Part shown: piece after piece, positions 53,801-61,457 of the stretch
How positions within the stretch are numbered: the first letter of the stretch is position 1
Layout: each line of letters begins with the position of its first letter
Origin: Flavobacteriaceae bacterium
Lineage (GTDB): Bacteria; Bacteroidota; Bacteroidia; Flavobacteriales; Flavobacteriaceae
Length of the DNA stretch: 64,000 nucleotides
Reading direction: 5' to 3'
Assembly (NCBI GenBank): GCA_013373105.1
Contig: JABXIJ010000002.1
Span: 1-64,000 of the forward strand
The notes under the pieces: generated by a model
What the model saw: the letters and a program-made list of their open reading frames with translations, nothing else
The model's database searches: none
Told to the model about the DNA's origin: nothing
Program-made: the position numbers and the translations under genes

Positions 53801-54253
53801 ATGGAATACGGTTATTGGATGCCAGCAGATGTTCAAATGGAATTTGAAGAGAATATTGTTTTAAATACAGAAATTGTTACGTATTTAAGAACAATAAAAT
53901 CTAAGAATACTTTATTAATCTCAGATGCATGTTTTAGTGGAAGTATTTTAGTCAAATCTAGAGCTTATAAAGACGCTTCTAAGGCTGTACAAATTAAACA
54001 TGATACAGAAAGTAGAAGAGCAATTACTAGTGGTACATTAACAACTGTACCTAATAAAAGTATCTTTATGAAATATCTACTAAAATTACTTAGAGAAAAC
54101 AAAGAACCCTATTTCTCTGCATCAGATATTTACCAAAGACTTGAAGTTGCAGTGTTGAATAATGGAGGTGAAAACCCTCAAAAACCAGTATATGCTCCAA
54201 TTAGTCAAACAGGTGATATGGGAGGAGATTTTTATTTCATCAAAAAAAACTAA
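50801..54253 (+). CDS. Exported caspase-domain (C14) protease with four beta-sandwich repeats
   Basis: This 1150-residue protein starts with a signal peptide (ending PVFSQ, about 22). Four tandem modules of about 175 residues (roughly 27-200, 219-397, 429-605 and 620-793) share KISG, GYYK, NWTKSS/KTGN, FYINGxYV and IDYL, like concanavalin-type lectin or DUF1080 domains. Asn-rich linkers separate the first three. An Ig-like domain (about 805-890) precedes a caspase-fold domain (about 908-1150) with His994 in FYAGHGN and Cys1044 in SDACFSG, an intact C14 dyad. The modules could bind glycans. It is cotranscribed with the C1 protease and is followed by a ruined sigma/anti-sigma pair. The target and trigger of the protease are unknown. 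Confidence 0.88.
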   Translation: MKILQNLFFTFLLILVTPVFSQSSNYAYQEEFSSKGNWPTGNNSTRELSVYNGSYYFEHKRKKESWKVTTREFNLNMYQDFEIETSIQKISGVQDYGTTFMYDYKDNDNYRELGFTSTGYFRVAESVGGKYKNLKSWTKSSAVKTGNYATNILKISKKGNTITFYVNGSYVYSTTHKNFMGKKMAFMLYRNQKISIDYVRAKQGSSYNNNNNIKKTTSKSILFEGFTNNNNKWSTGSSKDHSLAISGGDYIFEHKRASGSWLTWTKKYINTSRNFYITAQFKKISGINNNGFGLVFGRKDNDNQNQFFISSNGYYMIKKEENGKVTNLRNWTKSSTIKTGNGQYNYLKIQKEGSAYKFYINNTLVYTSYSIKFYDQNTGFVVYNKQKISIGYLSMMYTDDGTNNDNNNNNIDNVTIVDNISNYRYNDSDFDFSDQFNDNKNGWSIKNDNVREFKINDGKYYLNHKRTEKGYLTYRDTYIDTNRDFEIEAKIDKISGVSNYAYGLLFGGKGKDEFRFYISSGGYYKYSRIVDDKEQNILKWTKTSAVNTGNSKSNVLKIRKENDQLKLYVNGTYLAKTDFEDFYGNNLGFSLFNKQVIAIDYLRVKYISNNNIIAKKISAPLRDDFSYNTNKWILENQTNYSVDMSNSKLLIHRKTKGGIFISREVNIDTYKDFVIETSISHTNTSSGYYGFTFGRKNSSNEFSFLLSGNGSYKYRKFENDQYKEIIANSFSSAINKGTNEANVIKLVKSGSILRFYINGQYVNETPFEKFYGDKIGYTVYHDRKIAVDYLDIKYQTEKFNSPPIVEILEPRVERGFKVVKTKRILVKGKATDADGIFEIMVNGVEANYNPSDGIFTASVPLKYGENKLIVNATDMKQSKSNKEFEIIRESPNNNETIVDNNIKKPEKLDVGFGKYYALIIGVSDYEDPKVQDLLGEPTKDAEALADVLNTYYSFPKSNITILKNPTAADIKRNFVILRKKVTKNDNVLIFYAGHGNYNKQMEYGYWMPADVQMEFEENIVLNTEIVTYLRTIKSKNTLLISDACFSGSILVKSRAYKDASKAVQIKHDTESRRAITSGTLTTVPNKSIFMKYLLKLLRENKEPYFSASDIYQRLEVAVLNNGGENPQKPVYAPISQTGDMGGDFYFIKKN

Positions 54254-54297
54254 CCAACTTTAATTTTTTTTAATAAATTGGCTCTTGACTCAATTTT

Positions 54298-54719
54298 ATG
54301 GATCAAGAGTTTTTAATTTTACATTTTCAGCAACAGGATGTTAAAGCCTATGAAAAACTATACAATATGTATTGTAATAGTATTGCTGGTGTAATAAACA
54401 ATATCGTGAAAGATAATGATGTTACTCAGGAAATTACACAAGATGTATTTATAAAAGCTTGGAATAACTCTGCTTCTTACTCATCAAAAAAAGGTCCGTT
54501 TTTTCACTTGGTTGCTTAACATTGCAAGAAATGCTGCCATAGATTATACAAGATCTAAGAAATTTAAACAATCTAAACAAAACCTAAACTCAGATTTTTT
54601 CGTAGATATAATAGTAAGCAATGATAACTTAGATGCAAAAGTAAATGCAATAGGTTTAAAGAAGTATGTAGAGAAGCTTACATAAACATGTAAGTCTGTA
54701 ATAGAGTTACTTTACTTTA
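54298..54719 (+). pseudogene. ECF sigma-70 factor remnant (frameshifted)
   Basis: The frame opens with a normal ECF sigma region 2 (FLILHFQQQDVKAYEKLY, EITQDVFIKAWNN). At 54496-54497 there is one extra C: with it the frame stops at 54519, without it the reading continues FFTWLLNIARNAAIDYTRSKKF, the expected region 2.4. That frame then meets a TAA at 54683 inside the region 2-4 linker. TCKSVIELLYFR, the first helix of region 4, follows, and then the gene breaks into anti-sigma sequence, so region 4 is largely deleted. A full gene would have about 185 codons. Three independent lesions argue for real decay rather than sequencing error. Confidence 0.8.
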
Positions 54720-55160
54720 GAAGATCAAATAGTTAAAGAAAGAATTCGTTTAGAAGGTATGATTGAAGATTCATACAATAGTTTAGCAGAAACAGAAAAA
54801 CTTTTAAACATCTTTAGAGATAAAGATATTATTACAGTTCCTTTAGCTGGTCAAAAAGCTTCTCCTGAAGCCTATGCTAAAGTATACTGGGATAAGAAAA
54901 CAAACTCTATTTATTTAGATGCAAAAGGGCTACCAGTTCCTCCTAAAGGAAAAGTGTATCAGGTTTGGTCTTTAACCCTAGATCCTTTAACTCCAACAAG
55001 TTTAGGTACTATAGATAACTTTACAGTAGATACTAATAAGATATTTACCATATCTAATACAAATTCATCAGAAGCCTTTGGTATTACTTTAGAACCTGAA
55101 GGAGGAAGTAAAACTCCTACTCTAGAACAATTGTATACTTTAGGTGCAATTTCATCTTAA
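54720..55160 (+). pseudogene. Anti-sigma factor remnant (RskA C-terminal domain)
   Basis: The reading frame from EDQIVKERIRLEGM to the stop codes the extracytoplasmic RskA/anti-sigma-K domain: coiled helix, then VPLAGQKASPEAYAKVYWDKK, LDAKGLPVPPKGKVYQVWSL and FGITLEPEGGSKTPT, all typical. The N-terminal anti-sigma zinc-helix domain and the membrane segment are missing; the sequence joins directly to the broken sigma gene. An ATG at 54759 could start a 133-residue product without signal or anchor, which could not control a sigma factor. The call as a pseudogene is therefore firm, though the short frame may still be translated. Confidence 0.78.
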
Positions 55161-55191
55161 TCTTTTTATTTCCATATTTTTAATACTTTTC

Positions 55192-55199
55192 TATATTTG
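55192..55199 (+). promoter_or_regulatory. Promoter-like -7 box in the gap before the channel gene
   Basis: TATATTTG fits TAnnTTTG, but the channel start is 193 bases further on. The 231-base gap otherwise holds a small hairpin (AGCTT/AAGCT near 55245-55265) and a 17-codon ATG frame near 55229, neither convincing. Confidence 0.35.
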
Positions 55200-55391
55200 C
55201 TAAATATTTGAATATTAAGTTTTTAAATGGATAATATTAGTTTTAGCTTGTATAATTATAAGCTTAACGTATGGTTATAAAAAAGTGTATTTTATAATTA
55301 TGATATACCCTTTTAAACATTAATAAATAGGGTACTAAAAATTTTTAAACTCAACTAATATTTGTAGTATTGTAAAACATATAGTAATCTT

Positions 55392-56216
55392 TTGAGCAAA
55401 AAAAACTCATATAAAAAATTAAAACATAAACTTCATGAAATAATTTATGAGGCAGATACTCCTACTGGTAAAATATTTGACATTGTTCTACTTATTGCCA
55501 TTTTAGCAAGTGTATTATTTGTAATGTTAGAAAGTATAGATTCTATTCAAGAAAAGCATGGTTATCTATTAAATATTGCAGAATGGGTAATTACAATACT
55601 GTTTTCAATTGAATACATTTTAAGAATTTTTTCAATTAATAAACCTGCTAAATATATTTTTAGTTTTTATGGAGTTATAGATTTTCTATCAACAGTTCCA
55701 AAATACCTATCGTTAATTTTAGTAGGTTCTCATAATCTAGTGGCCTTAAGAGCTTTACGTTTATTAAGAGTTTTTAGAATTTTAAAAATAACACGTTATG
55801 TTGGTGAATCTAATCGATTAATGATTGCCTTAAAAGCAAGTAAAGCTAAAATAAGTGTTTTTTTATTTTTCGTACTTATCTTATGTATAATTCTAGGGAC
55901 TATTATGTATATGATTGAGGGAGCAGAAAATGGATTTACAAGTATTCCTAGAAGTGTATATTGGGCAATTGTAACTTTAACAACTGTTGGGTATGGAGAC
56001 ATAGCACCTCAAAGTCCATTTGGACAATTAATTGCAAGTATTATTATGATTTTAGGCTATGCTATAATTGCCATTCCAACTGGTATTGTTTCATCACAAT
56101 TAACAAAAGTTGAAATGACAGAAACCAATACACAATCTTGTCCAAATTGCTTAAAAAGTAATCATAAAGAAAACGCTGAATTTTGTTATAACTGTGGAAG
56201 TGTTTTAAATCCATGA
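55392..56216 (+). CDS. Voltage-gated-type ion channel with a C-terminal zinc ribbon
   Basis: This is a 274-residue inner-membrane channel subunit with six membrane segments. S4 is ALRALRLLRVFRILKITRYV, with arginines every third residue; the pore loop carries TLTTVGYGDIAP, the potassium-selectivity TVGYGD. S1 starts near residue 28. The last 30 residues (CPNCLKSNHKENAEFCYNC) form a likely zinc ribbon in the cytosol, an addition not seen in E. coli Kch. It starts with TTG (55392). Its end overlaps the miaA start by four bases (ATGA), so miaA is translationally coupled. Confidence 0.9.
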   Translation: MSKKNSYKKLKHKLHEIIYEADTPTGKIFDIVLLIAILASVLFVMLESIDSIQEKHGYLLNIAEWVITILFSIEYILRIFSINKPAKYIFSFYGVIDFLSTVPKYLSLILVGSHNLVALRALRLLRVFRILKITRYVGESNRLMIALKASKAKISVFLFFVLILCIILGTIMYMIEGAENGFTSIPRSVYWAIVTLTTVGYGDIAPQSPFGQLIASIIMILGYAIIAIPTGIVSSQLTKVEMTETNTQSCPNCLKSNHKENAEFCYNCGSVLNP

Positions 56217-57127
56217 GAAATACATTAATTACTATTATTGGGCCAACTGCTATTGGTAAAACCTCACTAAGTATCAAAATTGCAAAGCACTACAATTCAG
56301 AAATAATTTCTTGCGATTCTAGACAGTTTTTTAAAGAAATGAATATAGGTACTGCAGTTCCTGAACAAGAAGAGTTGACAGCAGTGAAACATCACTTTAT
56401 TCAAAATAGAAGCATTTTTGATGATTATAACGTTGGTGAGTTTGAAAAAGATGCTCTCAAAAAATTAGATGACCTTTTTAAAGTAAACTCAATTCAAGTG
56501 ATGGTTGGTGGCAGTGGTTTGTATGTTGATGCTGTTTTAAAAGGATTAGATAACTTTCCAAAGGTTGATGATGTAATTCGTAAAAATTTAACTGAAGAGC
56601 TTTCTAAAGAAGGATTAGCAAGCTTGCAAGAAAAGCTAAAAGAGCTAGATTTTGAAACTTATACTACTATTGCGTTAGATAACCCCCAAAGGGTTTCAAG
56701 AGCTTTAGAAATTTGTATTGGTACTGGTTTACCTTATTCATCATTTAAAAATAAAGCAAAAGTTAAACGTAACTTCAATAGTATTGTAATTGGTTTAACT
56801 GCTGATAGAGAATTAATTTACAATAGAATAAATGAACGAGTAGATATTATGATTAAAAATGGTTTGATAGATGAAGCTAAAGAGCTATACAAACATAAAG
56901 ATTTAAACGCATTACAAACTGTTGGTTACAAAGAGTTATTCAATTATTTTGAGGGTAATTTTACAAAGGATTTTGCCATTTCTGAAATTAAAAAAAATAC
57001 CAGGCGTTTTGCAAAAAGACAACAAACTTGGTTTAAAAAAACTAAAAATGTTAGTTGGTTTAATTACGATACTCCTTTAACAGAAATTGTTAACAAAATT
57101 GATGAAAGATTAACGCATTTTAACTAA
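56213..57127 (+). CDS. miaA: tRNA dimethylallyltransferase
   Basis: MiaA adds a dimethylallyl group to N6 of A37 in tRNAs that read codons starting with U. In 304 residues it has the P-loop GPTAIGKTSLS (about 10-20), ISCDSRQFFKEMNIGTA (Asp-Ser-Arg-Gln motif), the VGGSGLYVDAVLKGLD motif, and the family end with QTVGYKELFNYF and TRRFAKRQQTWF. All is intact. It is fused to the channel gene by a four-base overlap; I know of no functional link between the two. Confidence 0.97.
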   Translation: MRNTLITIIGPTAIGKTSLSIKIAKHYNSEIISCDSRQFFKEMNIGTAVPEQEELTAVKHHFIQNRSIFDDYNVGEFEKDALKKLDDLFKVNSIQVMVGGSGLYVDAVLKGLDNFPKVDDVIRKNLTEELSKEGLASLQEKLKELDFETYTTIALDNPQRVSRALEICIGTGLPYSSFKNKAKVKRNFNSIVIGLTADRELIYNRINERVDIMIKNGLIDEAKELYKHKDLNALQTVGYKELFNYFEGNFTKDFAISEIKKNTRRFAKRQQTWFKKTKNVSWFNYDTPLTEIVNKIDERLTHFN

Positions 57128-57156
57128 GCTAAATTTTTGTAATACAATCACTTTTA

Positions 57157-57164
57157 TATCTTTG
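57157..57164 (+). promoter_or_regulatory. Promoter for the OmpH gene
   Basis: TATCTTTG fits TAnnTTTG and is preceded by TTTG (57136-57139) at a spacing of 17 bases, close to the flavobacterial -33/-7 layout. It lies 18 bases before the ATG at 57183. Confidence 0.7.
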
Positions 57165-57182
57165 TCGTCCAAATTTACAATC

Positions 57183-57701
57183 ATGAAATCAATATTAAGT
57201 ATACTCAGTATTTTTATTTTTACTTTAGGAAGTTTTGCTCAAACTAAAGTAGGTACTATTAACAATGAATACATTATTAATTTAATGCCAGAAGCTAAAG
57301 TTGTTATTGAAAAATCTCAAGAATATGGTGCTAAATTAGACTCTTCTTTTTCTATAAAAATGAAAGATTATCAAGATAAAGTTGCCAAATATAGAAAAGA
57401 AGAAAAAGAAATGGGCGAATTAATGAAAAAGACTACTTTAAAAGAATTATCTGCCCTAGAACAAGACATTAAAAGATATCAAGACAATGGAACTAAATTA
57501 ATGCAATTAAAGCAAAATGAATTAATGCGACCATTGTATAAAAAGTTAAATGATGCTATAGATGCTGTTGTGAAAGAAAACGGTTATACTCAAATTTTTA
57601 CCAGAAATGGTAACCAATTTGCATACATAGATGAGAAATTTGACATCACTAAATTGGTAATCCAAAAATTAGGTTTAAAAGAACCAAAGGTTAAAGAATA
57701 A
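57183..57701 (+). CDS. OmpH/Skp family periplasmic chaperone
   Basis: This is a 172-residue exported protein; the start is MKSILSILSIFIF at 57183, because the promoter overlaps the longer in-frame start at 57162. The signal peptide ends GSFAQ (about 21). The mature protein begins TKVGTINNEYIINLMPEAK, followed by long charged helices (about 45-130) and a C-terminal beta part (YTQIFTRNGNQFAYID), the Skp architecture. Skp is a trimeric chaperone that holds outer-membrane proteins in the periplasm. bamA and others are not adjacent. Confidence 0.88.
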   Translation: MKSILSILSIFIFTLGSFAQTKVGTINNEYIINLMPEAKVVIEKSQEYGAKLDSSFSIKMKDYQDKVAKYRKEEKEMGELMKKTTLKELSALEQDIKRYQDNGTKLMQLKQNELMRPLYKKLNDAIDAVVKENGYTQIFTRNGNQFAYIDEKFDITKLVIQKLGLKEPKVKE

Positions 57702-57721
57702 AATTTATTTATATATAATTT

Positions 57722-57753
57722 TAAAAAAGCCTCACATTTGTGAGGCTTTTTTT
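57722..57753. terminator. Bidirectional terminator between ompH and the serine hydrolase
   Basis: AAGCCTCACA and TGTGAGGCTT form a stem with a two-base loop, flanked by A and T runs. Confidence 0.92.
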
Positions 57754-58931
57754 ATGCATTAAAGTGTTTGGAAACTATAGATTTTATCTTTTTGTTTAAG
57801 TATTTAAGTGAATTATAACTTGTATGTTCTAAAACAATTATAACCAAATCATCATCTAAATAGTTAGTTAAAGCAGTACTAAATCCATTCCATTTTCCAT
57901 AATGGTAAATATTATTATCATTATGTCTATCAATTCTAAAACCAAAACCATAAGGTACTTTTCTACCATAAATGGTTTTTCCTTTTTGATACATTAAATC
58001 TAGAGATTCTTTACTTAATAGTTTTCCAGAATTTAAACCATAAGTCCATTTAAATAAATCATCTATGGTTGAATAAACATTCTTGTCGCCAACAACTGCA
58101 TCATTTACGGTATTCCCTATTTTTATATGTTTCCAACCTCTATATAAACGATAACCAGTTAATTGATTTTTGCGCAAAGTATCATTATCAAAACTATAGA
58201 CGTATGAGTTTTTCATCTCTAAAGGATCAAAAAAGTTTTTCTTTAGAAAATTGTTGAATGACATGCCAGATACTTTTTCTACTATAGATGCAAGCACAAA
58301 ATAACCTGTATTAGAATAATCAAAATTTCTGCCTGGTCTAAAGAAATGCATAACTTTTGAAGAGGTTAGCAACTTCATCATTTCTGTATTAGATGGTGGC
58401 TTTTGTTGATTCCATAAATTCTCTGCAACCCAAAAATATTTAGGTAAACCAGATGTATGATTCAGTAAATTTTGAATTGTAATGTTTTTGTAAGGAAAGT
58501 TTGGGAAAAAAGTATTTACAGTATCTGTAATCCTTAATAGTTTTTTTTCTCTAAGTAACATTATGGCTGCTGCAGTAAATTGCTTACTTACAGAAGCTAG
58601 TTGAAAAGTAGATTCTTCTTTTAAAGGGATTTTACTACGAAAATCTGCATAACCTATCTGATTTTTGTAGATAATTTTATTGTTTTTAGCCACTAAAATT
58701 GCCCCATGAAAATCGTGTCTTTTATTAATTCTTTTTAATAAAGAATCTAATTTATGATTTACTTTTTTTGTTTTTTCAAAAGGATGGTAATCAACCTTAA
58801 CAATAGGCTCTGGTTCAAGATTTTATTTTTTGAATTAATGTTTCTTTTACTTCTTTTCTAGAACAAGAAATTGTAACACTCAGAAGTGCTGCACAAAATA
58901 GAGTAAATGTTTTTGAGTATGAATTAAACAA
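57752..58931 (-). pseudogene. Class C beta-lactamase-like serine hydrolase, frameshifted near its N-terminus
   Basis: The downstream frame (57752-58693 and further up) encodes the whole penicillin-binding-protein-like domain: nucleophile motif ASVSKQF, YSN in FDYSNTGYF, and HYGKWNGF in place of KTG. In-frame coding continues upstream without an ATG to NLEPEPIVKVDYH. A separate frame from TTG 58931 encodes a lipoprotein signal (LLSVTISC) and RKEVKETLIQKIKS, then stops. Removing one A from the A-tract at 58820-58830 joins both. This is either a true frameshift, a phase-variable tract or a sequencing error. If intact, it would be an envelope lipoprotein esterase or peptidase. Confidence 0.7.
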
Positions 58932-59042
58932 AATTCTTAACTAATTCTAAGTTTGAGTAAAAGTAAACAATCATTTTAAAAAAAATCAAAAGGATATTAA
59001 TGATGAATGTTAAATGTTTAATAGAATAATTTAGTGTGTTTA

Positions 59043-61139
59043 TTAACTAATATTACTCCATATTTTAGAAGTCTTACTCATTTTAGCAAATGCCAATTTA
59101 ATTGGTAAATTTTCTGGTTTAGCTAGATTTTCATCGTCTTTTAAAACATTTATTGCAATAATTCTAACTAAACTTAAAATTTTAGAATCTTTTACAACAT
59201 CAGCTATTTTTAAGTTTAAAACTCCACTTTGTTGAGTACCCATGATGTTTCCTGGTCCACGTAGTTTTAAATCTACTTCTGCTATTTTAAATCCATCTGA
59301 AGTTTCAACCATAGTCTGTAGTCTTGTTTTTGCTTCATCAGACAATTTGAAACTTGAAAGTAAAATACAATAGCTTTGGTCTGCTCCTCTACCAACTCTT
59401 CCACGTAATTGATGTAATTGACTTAAACCAAAACGTTCTGCACTTTCTACAATCATTACTGATGCATTTGGTACATTAACACCTACCTCTATTACAGTTG
59501 TGGCAACCATAATTTGAGTTTCACCATTAACAAAACGTTGCATTTCAAAGTCTTTATCTTTGGGTTTCATTTTACCATGAACAATGCTTATTTGGTATTT
59601 TGGATTAGGAAATTCTCTTACAATACTTTCATAACCATCCATTAAATCTTTATAATCCATAACTTCAGACTCTTGAATTAAAGGATATACAACATAAATT
59701 TGTCTGCCTTTAGCTATTTCATCTTTCATAAATTTAAAGACACCTAATCTGTTACTATCATATCTATGCACTGTTTTTACTTTTTTTCTGCCTGGAGGTA
59801 ATTCATCGATTACAGATATATCTAAATCTCCATAAACAGACATCGCTAAAGTTCTAGGAATTGGAGTGGCTGTCATAACTAGAATATGTGGTGGTAATAA
59901 ATTTTTAGACCATAATTTAGCTCTTTGTGCCACACCAAATCTATGCTGTTCGTCTATAATAGCAATTCCAAGGTTTTTAAATTTTACTTTATCTTCAATC
60001 AAAGCGTGAGTTCCAATTAAAATATTTAAATCTCCAAGTTGTAATGCTTCGTCAATTTGCTTGCGTTTGCTATTTTTTGTTGAGCCAGTTAATAACTCAA
60101 CTTGTAAACCCATATGTTTGGTAAGTTCTACTATTGCATTATAATGTTGTGTTGCAAGTATTTCTGTAGGAGCCATTATAGCAGCTTGAAATCCATTATC
60201 TATAGCCAACAGCATAGTGAGTAATCCTACAATTGTTTTACCTGAACCAACATCTCCTTGTAACAGTCTATTCATATGAGCACCAGATCCAACATCTTTT
60301 CTAATTTCTTTTAGTACTCGTTTTTGAGCATTGGTCAATTTAAATGGCAAGAAATTTTTATAAAATTTATTGAAATTGTTACCTACTGTATTAAAATTAA
60401 AACCTTTAATTTTTGATTTATTTATGAGTTTTTTTCTTAATAATTGTAGTTGTATAAAAAATAATTCCTCAAATTTTAATCGAAATTGAGCATTGGCTAA
60501 ACACTCTTGATTTTTTGGAAAATGAACATTTAACAAAGCGTCTCTTTTTAAAATTAAATCATAATCTTGAATAATTTCTTTAGATAATGTTTCTTCTATT
60601 GTATCATAAACAGCTTGTAACAAGTTTTGTAGATAGCTACTTATTAACTTATTACTTACTCCAGCATTGGTTAATTTTTCAGTAGAATGATAAACTGGTT
60701 GCATTTTAGGTTGCAACTTTTTTTTGTATTCTGTAACCAACTCCATCTCTGGATGAGGAATACTAAAACTACCATTATAATAATTTAGCTTACCATAAAT
60801 TACATAAGGTTCATTTATTTTTAAACTGTTTTTAATCCACTTTTGCCCTTTAAACCAAACTAACTCCATACTACCTGTAGCATCTTGAAAAGTTGCAACT
60901 AACCTACTGCCCCTTTTTTGAACAACAGATTTTACATGTGTAATTTTTCCAACAACTTGAACTTCTGATGAGTTAGGTTGTAAATCTTTTATTTGATAAA
61001 ACTGAGTTTTATCTATATACCTAAATGGAAAAAAATGAAGGAGATCATCACAAGTTTTAATACCCAATTCCATATACATTACAGATGCTTTTTTTAAGCT
61101 TACACCTTTTAAATATGTTATTGGTTGCTGTAAGTTCAC
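59043..61139 (-). CDS. recG: ATP-dependent DNA helicase RecG
   Basis: RecG remodels stalled replication forks and branched recombination intermediates. In 698 residues it has the N-terminal wedge (OB) domain (about 1-180, with QVVGKITHVKSVVQKRG), then helicase motifs: LLQGDVGSGKTIVG (motif I), MAPTEILA, IIDEQHRFGV (motif II), VMTATPIPRTLAM (motif III), MVATTVIEVGVNVPNA and QLHQLRGRVGRG (motif VI), ending in the RecG-specific FKIAEVDLKLRGPGNIMGTQQSG. It starts at the ATG at 61139. Confidence 0.97.
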   Translation of the reverse strand: MNLQQPITYLKGVSLKKASVMYMELGIKTCDDLLHFFPFRYIDKTQFYQIKDLQPNSSEVQVVGKITHVKSVVQKRGSRLVATFQDATGSMELVWFKGQKWIKNSLKINEPYVIYGKLNYYNGSFSIPHPEMELVTEYKKKLQPKMQPVYHSTEKLTNAGVSNKLISSYLQNLLQAVYDTIEETLSKEIIQDYDLILKRDALLNVHFPKNQECLANAQFRLKFEELFFIQLQLLRKKLINKSKIKGFNFNTVGNNFNKFYKNFLPFKLTNAQKRVLKEIRKDVGSGAHMNRLLQGDVGSGKTIVGLLTMLLAIDNGFQAAIMAPTEILATQHYNAIVELTKHMGLQVELLTGSTKNSKRKQIDEALQLGDLNILIGTHALIEDKVKFKNLGIAIIDEQHRFGVAQRAKLWSKNLLPPHILVMTATPIPRTLAMSVYGDLDISVIDELPPGRKKVKTVHRYDSNRLGVFKFMKDEIAKGRQIYVVYPLIQESEVMDYKDLMDGYESIVREFPNPKYQISIVHGKMKPKDKDFEMQRFVNGETQIMVATTVIEVGVNVPNASVMIVESAERFGLSQLHQLRGRVGRGADQSYCILLSSFKLSDEAKTRLQTMVETSDGFKIAEVDLKLRGPGNIMGTQQSGVLNLKIADVVKDSKILSLVRIIAINVLKDDENLAKPENLPIKLAFAKMSKTSKIWSNIS

Positions 61140-61457
61140 TTTTTAAATTTATAAAACTAAATTATGAAATTATACAGAAAGAAAGTTGATTATATAAAAA
61201 AACATAAGATAAGAAATTTGTAAATACTATATTATCACACAATAAATATAATTGTTGATTATAAATTAATTAGGGCTTAAAAATATTACTAAGGGTTAAT
61301 GAAGAATTGTTTTAGAGATATCTAGCTTAGATACAAGAATAATCTTTTTTTAATTAAACAACTAAAAATGTGAAAATTATACAATTAAATAAATCTTCTA
61401 TTAATACTTTTAAATAATCTTATTCGTACTTTTGCCCACCAGAAATTATCACATAAA
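61140..61457. other. Intergenic region between recG and the RsmB-like gene
   Basis: This 318-base stretch is very AT-rich. Apart from the -7 box at its right end I see no gene, RNA or strong hairpin in it. Confidence 0.7.
61427..61434 (+). promoter_or_regulatory. Promoter -7 box for the RsmB-like gene
   Basis: TACTTTTG fits TAnnTTTG, 23 bases before the ATG at 61458. Confidence 0.65.

Noticed and set aside
49304..54253. Anti-phage caspase defence system (for example gasdermin or TPR-CHAT type)
   Set aside because: Both proteins have signal peptides and would act outside the cytosol, and no gasdermin, nucleotide-binding or Cas partner is adjacent.
54496..54720. Programmed frameshift in the sigma factor gene
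   Set aside because: There is no slippery heptamer with pseudoknot, and a second stop plus a deletion follow, so decay is the simpler reading.
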